Source of the DNA: Dehalococcoidia bacterium UBA6495
GTDB lineage: Bacteria > Chloroflexota > Dehalococcoidia > Lucifugimonadales > UBA826
Direction of reading: 5' to 3'
Assembly (NCBI GenBank): GCA_002435305.1
Contig: DJMH01000022.1
Coordinates: 1 to 35,300 of the forward strand
Length of the DNA stretch: 35,300 bases
The translations under genes and the position numbers were made by a program. A model generated the notes under the pieces. That model worked only from the letters and a program-made list of their open reading frames with translations. It was not told the origin of the DNA and ran no database searches. Shown here in pieces: positions 16,809 to 25,152 of the stretch (positions within the stretch are counted from its first letter, which is position 1; the number at the start of each line of letters is the position of its first letter).

Positions 16809-17996
16809 ATGATTACTAATTTCGATAGCCTTTATGCCGGTCATGTAGATTTGTCCGATGTTGGATATGCCGGTAAACCTGTAAATGACCGTACTTTCGG
16901 CAATGATTACCTTATCTCAGCTTTTGATAAGGCTACAGAGATAGCTCAAACCATGGATCGGTGTGGCTACGATACATTCTGGATGGCCGAGCATCATTTT
17001 CAACCTGAAGGGTATGAATGTTTGCCCAATGTTCTCATGATGGCTCTGCATTTATCGCATCTGACTAAAAATGTGAGATTGGGATGCGGTTTCAATATTG
17101 CCCCGATGTGGCATCCTTTGAGGCTCGCAGAAGATTATGCTACCGCCGATGTTTTAACTGGAGGGAGGGTCGTATTTGGCGTAGGAAGGGGATACCACAC
17201 TCGAGAGGTGGAAACCTTCGGGTCACCTCTTCTGGATCAGCCAGCTAATCGAGAATTATTTGAAGAGCAGGTGGATATAATATTTGAGGCGTTTAATAAG
17301 GAGTCTTTTTCACATAAAGGTTCCTACTACACTATCCCGCCGGAGGTTCCTTATAGAGGCTACGATCTTAAGGAAATTACTCTAGTTCCCCGACCGGTGA
17401 ACCGACCAGTGGAATGCTGGCAACCGATTCAAAGTGCCACTCCACGTGGATTAGATTTTATGGCCAAACATGGGATAAAAGGGATCATCGGTGGGGGTAG
17501 CTCTGAAGGTGGAGCCATGGATAGGGCTGTACACGGGCTTAGAGATGCATATTCCAGAACAGGGATCGAGACCGAACCAGGTGAGAACTTGGCAATTGGG
17601 TTTCATTTCCATATCGCCGAAACTCAAGAACAAGCTATGAAAGAAGTAGGCCAATTCTACGAAGAAAATTTAAAAATGTTTGGACCTCTTAGATTGGTTA
17701 AAGCCCTGAGTGATGAACAAATCGAGGCTATGAGTAATCCTGAAACAGCTCTAAAGGCCGGATTGCCTACTATTGAAGATGCTGTAGCTGCTGGTGGAGT
17801 GCTTGCGGGTCCTGCTGAATTAATTATCGAGCAGTTAAAAGCCTTGGAACAGAAATATCCTGGACTCAACAGAATCAGTGTGAGCCATCCGGTTGGCACT
17901 CCGAAATCAGTGATGATTGAGCAGCTTGAACGATTCTCAGAGCAAGTTATGCCGGCTTTCAAAGGATCAGTGCCAGAATTGGTTCCCGGGGACTAG
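16809..17996 (+). CDS. Luciferase-like (LLM class) flavin-dependent oxidoreductase 1
   Basis: A 395-residue TIM-barrel protein of the bacterial luciferase-like family. CGYDTFWMAEHHFQPEGYE is the typical early barrel motif, with the histidine pair of luciferase alpha-type members. It is followed by RLGCGFNIAPMWHP, RLAEDYATADVLTGGRVVFG and VGRGYHTREVETFG. Such enzymes use reduced FMN and oxygen, or F420, to monooxygenate or oxidise organic substrates. The ATG is preceded by an eight-G run at 16798-16805 that includes the ribosome-binding purines. The gene is divergent from the biotin carboxylase operon across 181 bp and convergent with a hydroxyacid dehydrogenase 17 bp away, so it is probably transcribed alone. 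The substrate is not deducible. Confidence 0.92.
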   Translation: MITNFDSLYAGHVDLSDVGYAGKPVNDRTFGNDYLISAFDKATEIAQTMDRCGYDTFWMAEHHFQPEGYECLPNVLMMALHLSHLTKNVRLGCGFNIAPMWHPLRLAEDYATADVLTGGRVVFGVGRGYHTREVETFGSPLLDQPANRELFEEQVDIIFEAFNKESFSHKGSYYTIPPEVPYRGYDLKEITLVPRPVNRPVECWQPIQSATPRGLDFMAKHGIKGIIGGGSSEGGAMDRAVHGLRDAYSRTGIETEPGENLAIGFHFHIAETQEQAMKEVGQFYEENLKMFGPLRLVKALSDEQIEAMSNPETALKAGLPTIEDAVAAGGVLAGPAELIIEQLKALEQKYPGLNRISVSHPVGTPKSVMIEQLERFSEQVMPAFKGSVPELVPGD

Positions 17997-18013
17997 TAAT
18001 TTTAAATTTAGAA

Positions 18014-18931
18014 CTAACTTGACTGACCTAACCTGACCTCTATATTACCTGCTCTTTCTTCTTGAAGGAGCAGGCTGATCCTGGAGTCCTTGTTCTCCCA
18101 CCCTCTGTTTATAGCAGAAGTCAGCTCATTGTAAGCATGACTCGCCGCTTCCATTGGAACGTCATATTCTCGGCCGAGCTCCAATGCTAAAGAAACATCT
18201 TTTCTTGCCAGCTTGAGGGTAAAATTTGGAGGGTCAAATTTACCTTGCAGATATGTGTCCGGCAAGGTGACATTGAGTAAATTACCTCTTCCTACACTTC
18301 CGTTCTTTATGCATTCAAATAAGTTTTCCGGATCTACCCCGGCCTTTACTCCAAGAGTCAGACATTCAGATATGATCATCTGCATTCCATACCCGATGGT
18401 GTTGTGCATCAACTTGCATATGCTGCCAGAACCGATAGTTCCGGTATAACTTACTTTATCCCCGAAGGAATCTAGGATCGAGTTTATTTGATTGAAAATG
18501 CTTTCGCTCCCTCCAACCATGATTGCCAATTTACCTGTTTGAGCTCCTTTTACACCGCCACTGACCGGGGCATCCAAAACAGAAGCGCCTTGCTTTTCGA
18601 ATTCTTCGGATAATTCTCTAATCAGAGTGGGAGAGCTTGTACTGAGATCAATCCATATTGACCCGCTCGATACTCCTTCTATTAACCCGTCATTACCCAT
18701 CGATACTGATTCCACCTCAGCTGGACCGGGGAGCGAAGTGAAAATCACATCCACGGATTCTGCCAATTCTTTAGGAGTATCGGCCCATTCAGCCCCTAAT
18801 TCCAGAAGATTTGTCGCAGCCGCTCTATTTAAATCGTGAACTACCATGTCATAGCCTGCCTTGGCTATATTCATAGACATACCGCCTCCCATGTTTCCGA
18901 GCCCAATAAACCCAACTTTGATTTTTTCCAT
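18014..18931 (-). CDS. 3-hydroxyisobutyrate dehydrogenase-like NAD(P)-dependent oxidoreductase
   Basis: A 305-residue beta-hydroxyacid dehydrogenase. It starts MEKIKVGFIGLGNMGGGMS with the Rossmann motif GxGxxG, then the substrate motif DAPVSGGVKGAQTGKLAIMV, and the catalytic lysine in GSGSICKLMHNTIGYG. The family oxidises 3-hydroxyisobutyrate, tartronate semialdehyde and related small hydroxyacids. The frame stays open upstream to about 19156, but ATG 18931 is chosen because the Rossmann fold begins there and GGGAG lies about 10 bases before it. The upstream extension also shows no family similarity. The gene is divergent from the MBL hydrolase gene across 124 bp. It could finish oxidation of a hydroxyacid released by the adjoining pathway genes. 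Confidence 0.9.
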   Translation of the reverse strand: MEKIKVGFIGLGNMGGGMSMNIAKAGYDMVVHDLNRAAATNLLELGAEWADTPKELAESVDVIFTSLPGPAEVESVSMGNDGLIEGVSSGSIWIDLSTSSPTLIRELSEEFEKQGASVLDAPVSGGVKGAQTGKLAIMVGGSESIFNQINSILDSFGDKVSYTGTIGSGSICKLMHNTIGYGMQMIISECLTLGVKAGVDPENLFECIKNGSVGRGNLLNVTLPDTYLQGKFDPPNFTLKLARKDVSLALELGREYDVPMEAASHAYNELTSAINRGWENKDSRISLLLQEERAGNIEVRLGQSS

Positions 18932-19055
18932 ACCGGTTTTCTCCCTTTGTCGACCTTTCGATAAATCCTTGTGAAAAAAAAGAATACAATGTCGGCGCGA
19001 GTTTATCAGGCTTGCAGTAAACAGGGATTGCTTAAAAGCGTAGAGGGGGTATTTA

Positions 19056-19895
19056 ATGCAAGAAAAGCTGCAAATAGGCAATTTAGAGATCCTGTCATTG
19101 ATGGATATGGTTCCGCCTTCCCGGTCTCCAGAGGATTTTTTCCCAGATGTGGACATAACACTATGGGAGCCTTATTGGAATGAAGTTTTAGATAAGGGCA
19201 TGGTTCAACTTTACTATGGATGTTTTGTTGTTAGATCAAAAGGAAAAATAGTGCTGGTTGATACAGGGATAGGTCCAGGGCCTCACCCTACCCGAGGAGA
19301 CAAAAAGGGTGATCTGCTAAATGATCTCGGAAGGCAGGGTATCAAACCAGAAGAAATAGATATCGTGATACATAGTCATCTACATATTGATCATGTCGGT
19401 TGGAATTTGGATCTTTCTTCAGATCCACCCAGCCCGTATTTTCCGAATGCTAGGTATTTGGTTCCTTCTACAGACTGGGATTATTTTACCAGGCCTGAGA
19501 ATCTAATTAATGCTCCATGGGTAAGTGAAAATGTTATTCCCTTGGAGACCTTATCTTTGATGGATCTTTTCGGCGATGGATTTAATGTCACCGATGAGAT
19601 AACTGCGCTCCTAACCCCCGGGCATACCCCTGGACATATGTCATTTTTATTGAATTCTGGCGGAGAGAAAGCAGCTATTGTTGGGGATGCGATTCACAGC
19701 AAAGTCCAAATAAGCGAGCCATCGTGGTGTGCGGGAGTGGATGTTGATAAGAGAGCCAGTGAAAGAAGCAGACGTGATCTTATAGAGCGGTCAGTTTCAC
19801 AAGGCATGATCATAGCGGCGGGGCATTTCAATCCCGATGAGCATTTCGGAAGAGTACATCGACACGATGAGGCTATGACTTGGGAACCTGTATAA
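19056..19895 (+). CDS. Metallo-beta-lactamase fold hydrolase (lactonase-like)
   Basis: A 279-residue MBL-fold protein. The HxHxDH zinc motif is present as HSHLHIDHVG at 106-114, with His190 in LTPGHTPGHMS, Asp211 in GDAIH and His257 in AGHFNP completing the usual two-metal site. VLVDTGIGPGPH supplies the early fold motif. Its closest general resemblance is to N-acyl-homoserine lactonase and other lactonase- or esterase-type members. ATG 19056 is preceded by GAGGGGG. It is the first gene of a four-gene plus-strand run, with a 21-bp gap to the SDR. Together with the alpha/beta hydrolase further down, it could open a lactone made by the luciferase-like oxygenase. That role is an inference. Confidence 0.9.
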   Translation: MQEKLQIGNLEILSLMDMVPPSRSPEDFFPDVDITLWEPYWNEVLDKGMVQLYYGCFVVRSKGKIVLVDTGIGPGPHPTRGDKKGDLLNDLGRQGIKPEEIDIVIHSHLHIDHVGWNLDLSSDPPSPYFPNARYLVPSTDWDYFTRPENLINAPWVSENVIPLETLSLMDLFGDGFNVTDEITALLTPGHTPGHMSFLLNSGGEKAAIVGDAIHSKVQISEPSWCAGVDVDKRASERSRRDLIERSVSQGMIIAAGHFNPDEHFGRVHRHDEAMTWEPV

Positions 19896-19916
19896 AAATA
19901 AATCTGGAGGTGTGGG

Positions 19917-20675
19917 ATGAATAGGCTTGAAGGTAAGGTGGCCCTTATTTCAGGAGCAGCGAAAGGTCAAGGTGCCGAAGAAGTTGCCCTTTTTGCCGCT
20001 GAGGGCGCTCAAGTTATATTTGGAGATATATTGGATGACCTGGGGTTAGAAGTTGAGAAAAATATTGCGGCTGCTGGTCAAAATGCCAAGTATATGCATT
20101 TGGATGTAACTAATGCTCAGGATTGGAAAAAAGCTATAAGATTGGCGGAATCTGAGTACGGTAAATTAGATATCCTAGTTAATAACGCAGGCATAGCACT
20201 GCCGCAAGATTACCTCGACGTTTCTTCCGAGGATTGGGATCGAACAATGGAAATTAACTCCAAAGGTGTGTTTTTAGGGATCAGATATGCTATACCAGCA
20301 ATGCAAAGAGCCGGAGGTGGGTCTATCGTGAATATCTCCTCAATAGCAGGAATTGTAGGTCGGCCACTATCTTCACCGGCATATGCAGCATCTAAGGGAG
20401 CTGTAAGAGTTCTTACTAAATCTACAGCCGGGCGATTCGCATCTGAAAACATAAGATGTAATTCTGTCCATCCAGGGCCGATCAATACTGACATGATTAG
20501 ATCTGTCACGCACTCTTCCGACCCAGAATCAAGAGTTGGCTCTATACCACTTGGTCGTATCGGACAATCAATTGATGTTGCTTATGGAGTTTTATACCTT
20601 GCTTCTGATGAATCTTCATTTGTCACTGGCATAGAGTTGATCATAGACGGCGGAGTAACAGGTATAAGGGAATAA
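19917..20675 (+). CDS. Short-chain dehydrogenase/reductase, hydroxysteroid/cyclopentanol dehydrogenase-like
   Basis: A 252-residue classical SDR with GAAKGQG at 14-20, NNAG at 89-92, Ser142, Tyr156 and Lys160 (YAASK), HPGPINTDM and FVTGIELIIDGG. Asp37 at the end of the second strand (IFGDIL) points to NAD specificity. The pattern LEGKVALISGAAKGQG with HLDVT and AMQRAGGGSIVNISS resembles 3alpha/20beta-hydroxysteroid dehydrogenase and cyclic-alcohol dehydrogenases. GGAGG sits before ATG 19917. It lies between an MBL hydrolase (21 bp) and an alpha/beta hydrolase (32 bp) in one apparent operon. Oxidation of a secondary alcohol to a ketone for the luciferase-like oxygenase is a reasonable inference. 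Confidence 0.91.
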   Translation: MNRLEGKVALISGAAKGQGAEEVALFAAEGAQVIFGDILDDLGLEVEKNIAAAGQNAKYMHLDVTNAQDWKKAIRLAESEYGKLDILVNNAGIALPQDYLDVSSEDWDRTMEINSKGVFLGIRYAIPAMQRAGGGSIVNISSIAGIVGRPLSSPAYAASKGAVRVLTKSTAGRFASENIRCNSVHPGPINTDMIRSVTHSSDPESRVGSIPLGRIGQSIDVAYGVLYLASDESSFVTGIELIIDGGVTGIRE

Positions 20676-20707
20676 GAGATATTTAAAAACTTTCCAAAAG
20701 GAGAATC

Positions 20708-21490
20708 ATGGCCTTTGCGGATGTAAATGGAGTCTCAATGTACTATGAGGTACATGGGGAGGGGCCTTCCGTTGTCTTTGCTCATGGTTCTGGGGGAAAT
20801 CACATATCTTGGTGGCAGCAAATCCCCTATTTTTCTAAATACTACAAGTGTGTCATTTTTGATCATAGGACCTTTGGTAGAACGTCGGATGAGCTTGAAC
20901 CCAAAGGGAGGACCGCTTTTGCCGATGATTTAGAAGGCTTGCTCAATCATCTTGGTATAGACAAAACGGCTATCGTGGCCCATTCCATGGGAGGTCGAAC
21001 CGCCTCAGTATTCTCAATTAGAAACCCGGAACGTGTATCAGCATTAGTTCTCTCTGGAACTAATGGGGGATCGGATAATGAAGAGTCCAGAGAAGTGCGG
21101 AAAAAACATAAAGCATCGCCCCCTTTTTTGCCGGAAGGGGCAATCAAGGCTCTATCCTCTGAATTTTCGGAAAGATTTCCAGAGAAATCTTTATTGTACC
21201 GACAGATCATGAGGATGAATCCACGACATAGTCCCGATTTTCTTGCTCCCAGACCTAATCATAATGGTTCCACTGACGGTAGGTTCAGGGACTTAGGAAT
21301 ACCAATGCTTTTTATGGTGGGCAAAGAAGACAAATTGGTCCATCCTAAAACTATAGAAATAGCTTCCTCGTTAATTCCCCATTCGGAATTCATCATGGTA
21401 AATCGAGCTGGGCATTCTGTTTATTATGAGCGACCGGAGTTCTTTAATGATTTAGTTCATAAATTCTTGAAAATCAATTTAACTTCATAA
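20708..21490 (+). CDS. Alpha/beta hydrolase (esterase/lactonase type)
   Basis: A 260-residue alpha/beta hydrolase. The oxyanion-hole motif HGSGG is at 26-30 and the nucleophile elbow AHSMGG carries Ser93. Asp208 in MVGKEDKLV and His236 in NRAGHSVYYERP complete the triad. FDHRTFGRTSDE replaces the common DxRGxGxS loop. Such enzymes cleave esters, lactones or C-C bonds of ring-cleavage products. AAAGGAG lies 6 bases before ATG 20708. It is third in the four-gene run, 32 bp after the SDR and 16-22 bp before the luciferase-like gene. This adjacency makes ester or lactone hydrolysis after oxygen insertion the best guess. Confidence 0.91.
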   Translation: MAFADVNGVSMYYEVHGEGPSVVFAHGSGGNHISWWQQIPYFSKYYKCVIFDHRTFGRTSDELEPKGRTAFADDLEGLLNHLGIDKTAIVAHSMGGRTASVFSIRNPERVSALVLSGTNGGSDNEESREVRKKHKASPPFLPEGAIKALSSEFSERFPEKSLLYRQIMRMNPRHSPDFLAPRPNHNGSTDGRFRDLGIPMLFMVGKEDKLVHPKTIEIASSLIPHSEFIMVNRAGHSVYYERPEFFNDLVHKFLKINLTS

Positions 21491-21512
21491 ACAAATTTAA
21501 GAGGGAATGAAA

Positions 21513-22457
21513 ATGGAATTTGGATTTTATTTACCGACTCATGGGCCACTTGCTAAGAGAGATCCAATATTGAAAATTGCCTCTCATGCTGAAAATATAG
21601 GATTCGACTCAATGGTCGCGGGCGATCACGTGATAGCTCCAATAAACCCGGAATCCCAGTACCCGTACTCTGTCGGGTCAGAGGTGCCGTGGGATAGTTC
21701 TGGAGAGCATTTAGAAATGATCACGGAGTTGGCATTTCTAGCTGGGGTTACAAGCAACGCTAAACTTGTGACGAGCGTGCTGATTGTCCCCCATAGGAAT
21801 CCCGTCCTTACAGCTAAAATGTTATCTACCATAGATGTGCTTTCCGGGGGGAGATTAGTAGTAGGAGTGGGTGTCGGCTGGCTTGAAGAGGAATTTGAAT
21901 CTTTGGATACACCTCCATTTAAACGGCGCGGTAAGGTGACTGATGAGTATATAAGTATTTTCAAGGAATTATGGAGTGAAGAGGAGCCTTCCCATGACGG
22001 AGAGTTCTATTCTTTCAAACCACTTCAATTCTCTCCCAAGCCAATACAAAGACCAGGTCCCCCGATTTGGGTCGGGGGCCAAAGTAGAGCAGCTATTCGT
22101 AGAGTGGTTAAAATGGCGGATGCATGGCATCCTGTAGGTGCTAATCCAGCTTCTCCGCTTGAGCCTTCAGAAATGAGCGTTGAAATAGATTATATGGATT
22201 CATATTGCGAAAAAATTGGGAGGAATAGATCGGAGATATCCATAGTTTTAAAGGCACCAGTATATGACAAAGAAAATTCTTTCGGTGGCAACAGACGGCG
22301 ATTTTCTGGAAACCCAGAACAAATAGTGGCAGATATAAAAGAATATGAGAATCTAGGTGTGAGTCATATCGTTTTGGACACCCGATCCGCTGACTTGAAT
22401 AAGTCACTCGAGAAAATGGACTGGTTATCTGAAGAGGTAATGTCCTCTTTCAGATAG
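21513..22457 (+). CDS. Luciferase-like (LLM class) flavin/F420-dependent oxidoreductase 2
   Basis: About 314 residues, the short form of the luciferase-like family that includes F420-dependent and FMN-dependent members. Visible motifs are EFGFYLPTHGP at the start, GFDSMVAGDHV, AKLVTSVLIVPHRNPVLTAK, the loop DVLSGGRLVVGVGVGWLEEEF, FKRRGKVTDEYI and GPPIWVGGQSRAAIRRV. This set is typical of enzymes annotated as LLM class F420-dependent oxidoreductases. ATG 21513 is preferred over ATG 21507 because GAGGGA lies 6 bases before it. It ends the MBL-SDR-hydrolase-LLM run. A type II Baeyer-Villiger-like role is possible from context but not proved by any residue. Confidence 0.9.
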   Translation: MEFGFYLPTHGPLAKRDPILKIASHAENIGFDSMVAGDHVIAPINPESQYPYSVGSEVPWDSSGEHLEMITELAFLAGVTSNAKLVTSVLIVPHRNPVLTAKMLSTIDVLSGGRLVVGVGVGWLEEEFESLDTPPFKRRGKVTDEYISIFKELWSEEEPSHDGEFYSFKPLQFSPKPIQRPGPPIWVGGQSRAAIRRVVKMADAWHPVGANPASPLEPSEMSVEIDYMDSYCEKIGRNRSEISIVLKAPVYDKENSFGGNRRRFSGNPEQIVADIKEYENLGVSHIVLDTRSADLNKSLEKMDWLSEEVMSSFR

Positions 22458-22530
22458 ATAGTTTTCCTTCATTGTTGAAGTTTGATTCAGGCCTCGGCCA
22501 ATTTGGAAAACAAAAGGGATTCATAAAAAT

Positions 22531-22629
22531 ATGAAATATATTTATATGTTCGGGTTATCCATTTTTCTCGTTGCTCTAATGTTGGCGGTGGGATGGATTA
22601 TGATGAAATTAATTGATATCGTTTCGTGA
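22531..22629 (+). CDS. Possible small single-pass membrane protein (32 aa)
   Basis: ATG 22531 begins a 32-codon frame, MKYIYMFGLSIFLVALMLAV, followed by GWIMMKLIDIVS and TGA. Residues 4-25 form one hydrophobic segment flanked by lysines, as expected for a membrane span. AAAGGGA lies 11 bases upstream, a somewhat long spacing. It sits in the 209-bp space between the luciferase-like gene and the convergent HAD-like gene. No family is recognised. It may be a true small protein or a chance frame. Confidence 0.42.
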   Translation: MKYIYMFGLSIFLVALMLAVGWIMMKLIDIVS

Positions 22630-22666
22630 TATTGATATTTTTCTACGCGTCAGTAAGATGGTTCTA

Positions 22667-23089
22667 TTAGAACTTGAGCTGGCGGAACCGAGGATTCTCG
22701 GAAGTGCCTGATAGTTCGATGTCCCTGATTATTTCTTTCACTGCTTTCATCTCGATATCAGCTTTGTTAGGGAAGTAGTATTGGTTTACCCAGATTCCGC
22801 CCAAAATAGCAACAATTTCTAGGTTGTCGTCAATGACCACATCGGGGTGATCCTCTGTGGGCAACCTGGAGGTATTTGCCCAATAATCGTGAACTGGTTT
22901 TTCAAAATACTCTGTTACGAAATTAGATAACCTATGTTTTTCTATATCCTTTGTTCGTATACCGTTGCCGGACCAAATATAAATTTTATGACCTCTAAGG
23001 GTTAGATATTGAAATAACTCCCTTACGTGGGGTCTGAGGGATCCATCGACCCCCAATATTGTGTAATCGGTGTCAAAAAATATGTTCAA
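22667..23089 (-). CDS. HAD-like hydrolase superfamily protein
   Basis: A 140-residue protein with reduced but recognisable HAD motifs. Motif I is FFDTDYT, with Asp6 as nucleophile and Asp8 as acid/base. Motif II is IYIWSGNG with a serine. The acidic motif IV is DVVIDDN. The protein is short and lacks an obvious cap domain, as in small phosphatases. GVDGSLRPHVRELFQYL between motifs I and II resembles the helix that carries DGTLxPG-like sequences in HAD enzymes. It follows an acyl-CoA dehydrogenase by 9 bp on the same strand and is likely cotranscribed. The substrate is unknown, and a non-catalytic role is not excluded. Confidence 0.72.
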   Translation of the reverse strand: MNIFFDTDYTILGVDGSLRPHVRELFQYLTLRGHKIYIWSGNGIRTKDIEKHRLSNFVTEYFEKPVHDYWANTSRLPTEDHPDVVIDDNLEIVAILGGIWVNQYYFPNKADIEMKAVKEIIRDIELSGTSENPRFRQLKF

Positions 23090-23098
23090 CGGGTAGTT

Positions 23099-24271
23099 CT
23101 ATGCGTGGACTCCACCAGGGTTCAAAATTTCCCTGGCGATGACCATTTTTTGAACCTCAGTTGGACCTTCCCCGATTCTACGGATTCGCGCCTCTCTATA
23201 CCACCGTTCTAAGGGTAGCCATTCCGTTACACCCATTCCTCCGTGAACTTGTATCGCTCTGTCAACCACATTACCCAAAGTTTCGGCAGAATGTACTTTA
23301 GCTACAGAAGCTGCTTGCCTGAAGTCTTCTCCGTTATCGAATTGCCAAGCAGCTTCCCAAACAAGCCATCTACAAGCTCTTATTTCTATTTCACTATCAA
23401 CTAACATCCATTGAATTGCTTGACGGGATGCCAATGGGGCTCCGAAAGTTTCCCTTGTCTTGGAATATTCCACTGCCATTTTATGGGCCGCAACGGCTAC
23501 ACCTAAGTTAGATGCTGAATAAGGTATTCGCGCTCTGGCCAATAATTTGTTTGCAAGCAGATCCCACCCTCCGTCTACTTCACCTAATACGTTTTCGCTT
23601 GGGACCCGTAAATCATCAAAAAACAATTGGCCTGGATAATACGCTCTCATTACAGGCACTGGTTCCACCGTAAGGCCCGGCCAATCATTCTCCACTATGA
23701 AAGCTGTTATCCCTCTCCTGCTTTCTGGGTCCGTCCGTGCAAACACGATTCCCCAGTTCCCCCATGGAGACCCACTTATGAATAACTTGCTTCCATTTAT
23801 AATCCAGTCGTCGCCATCTCTTTTGGCATGGGTTTGTATAGCTCTGGCTGGGTCCGAGCCACCACTGGGTTCTGTAATCGCAAACCATCCTTTTAGTTTG
23901 TGTTCTACAGTGGGGAGGCCATATTTTTTTATCTGATATTCGTCTCCAGCCCATATTATTTCTGGAGGGGCATCACCCATTGTTCCGTAGGCAGGGCAAT
24001 AGAGTCCGGCAGCGTGCTGAACCATTTCCTCGGCAATGACGGCATTTGCAAATAGTGAAAGGCCTGCCCCACCATGCTTTTCAGGAACGGCTAAACACCA
24101 TAGACCCATTTCCTTAGTTTTCTGAGAAAGCCTTGAAAAATCGTTTTCAGGGATGGTTATAGAGTCGTGAGGTATTTCTTGTTCCAAGGGTATTATTTCA
24201 TTTTTGTTGAAATCGCTGACCAAATTTCTTGTCAGTCGTAATTCCTCTGGTAGTTCATATCTTTCTGTCAT
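23099..24271 (-). CDS. Acyl-CoA dehydrogenase family flavoprotein with MCAD-type catalytic Glu
   Basis: A 390-residue acyl-CoA dehydrogenase. Motifs seen are WCLAVPEKHGGAGLS, FAITEPSGGSDPARAIQTHA, WIINGSKLFISGS, RETFGAPLASRQAIQW, QVHGGMGVTEWLPLERWYRE and ARIRRIGEGPTEVQKMVIAR. In the last motif Glu368 occupies the position of the catalytic base of medium-chain acyl-CoA dehydrogenase. The other family member in the window lacks this glutamate, so the two probably act on different CoA esters or in different ways. It lies 24 bp after the enoyl-CoA hydratase gene in the minus-strand unit that begins with two CaiB genes. The expected reaction is FAD-dependent alpha,beta-dehydrogenation, feeding ETF. 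Confidence 0.91.
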   Translation of the reverse strand: MTERYELPEELRLTRNLVSDFNKNEIIPLEQEIPHDSITIPENDFSRLSQKTKEMGLWCLAVPEKHGGAGLSLFANAVIAEEMVQHAAGLYCPAYGTMGDAPPEIIWAGDEYQIKKYGLPTVEHKLKGWFAITEPSGGSDPARAIQTHAKRDGDDWIINGSKLFISGSPWGNWGIVFARTDPESRRGITAFIVENDWPGLTVEPVPVMRAYYPGQLFFDDLRVPSENVLGEVDGGWDLLANKLLARARIPYSASNLGVAVAAHKMAVEYSKTRETFGAPLASRQAIQWMLVDSEIEIRACRWLVWEAAWQFDNGEDFRQAASVAKVHSAETLGNVVDRAIQVHGGMGVTEWLPLERWYREARIRRIGEGPTEVQKMVIAREILNPGGVHA

Positions 24272-24295
24272 ATTGGCTTGGTACCTTAGTTAAAG

Positions 24296-25069
24296 TTATT
24301 TCCCTTTGAATATTGGTTTTCTTTTCTCTGCGAAAGCTTTCGGGCCTTCTACGGCATCTTCTGTGGTTTTTAAAAGAGATTGCATCATTACTTCCATTCT
24401 AAGCCCTTGTTCTAGCTGCATGTACTGGCTTTTGACTGCTAATTCTTTGATAGCTCTGACTGCTAAGGGTCCGTTCTCACAGATTATTGATGCTCGTTTT
24501 TCAGCTTCACTCATTAGTTCTGAAGTGGAGACTATTTCGTTTATCAGGCCGTATTTGAGGGCTTCTTCTGCTGATAAACGCTCCCCACTTAACAATAACC
24601 ACATGGCTACAGGGTAGGGGAGTTGTCTTAATGTCCTTTGGGTACCCCCATTTCCAGGCAAAATACCCCTTTTTACCTCAGATAAGCCGAATGAGGCATT
24701 TTCTGTTGCTAACCTTATGTCTGTGGCCATTAAAAGTGTCATTCCGCCTGCAAGGCAGTACCCGTTGACGGCAGCTATTACAGGCTTCCATACTTCCAAC
24801 CCCCTGTTAAGTATCTGCTCGTCCTGAGTTTGCCATAATTCCCATTTTTCCGGATTTCTTGGGATAGTTTTTTTTAAATCTGCCCCTGCTGAGAATGCTT
24901 TATCTCCTGCACCTGTGATTATCGCGCACCAAATATTCGGATCGTCTCTAATTTCTATCCAGGCTTGAGATAATTCACTGTATGTCTCAGGGTCCATAGC
25001 ATTCATAGCTTCTGGCCTGTTAATGGTTAAATAGGCAGTTTTATTTCGTTTTTCAAATATTAGAGCCAC
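24296..25069 (-). CDS. Enoyl-CoA hydratase/isomerase family protein lacking the first catalytic Glu
   Basis: A 257-residue crotonase-fold protein: LTINRPEAMNAM, oxyanion-hole segment FSAGADLKK at 59-67, VNGYCLAGGMTLLMATDIRLA, and LSEVKRGILPGNGGTQR. The second catalytic residue of enoyl-CoA hydratase (rat Glu164) is Glu131 in LSEVKRG. The first (rat Glu144) is Thr111 in AGGMTL. Loss of one acid is common among crotonase-family isomerases, hydrolases and decarboxylases, so simple hydration is uncertain. Translation starts at GTG 25069, with GGGAAG 6 bases upstream. It lies 83 bp after the two CaiB genes and 24 bp before an acyl-CoA dehydrogenase, consistent with one CoA-ester degradation unit. 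Confidence 0.9.
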   Translation of the reverse strand: MALIFEKRNKTAYLTINRPEAMNAMDPETYSELSQAWIEIRDDPNIWCAIITGAGDKAFSAGADLKKTIPRNPEKWELWQTQDEQILNRGLEVWKPVIAAVNGYCLAGGMTLLMATDIRLATENASFGLSEVKRGILPGNGGTQRTLRQLPYPVAMWLLLSGERLSAEEALKYGLINEIVSTSELMSEAEKRASIICENGPLAVRAIKELAVKSQYMQLEQGLRMEVMMQSLLKTTEDAVEGPKAFAEKRKPIFKGK

Positions 25070-25152
25070 TGTTTCTTCCCTTTATTTGGGTGAGATTTAA
25101 ATGATATGAGTGATTGTATCCAATTTAATGCCATATACGTCATTTTTTTTAT

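Noticed and set aside
18932..19156. N-terminal extension of the hydroxyacid dehydrogenase frame
   Set aside because: The Rossmann fold begins at ATG 18931 with its own RBS; the extension has no family similarity and overlaps the start of the divergent MBL hydrolase gene.
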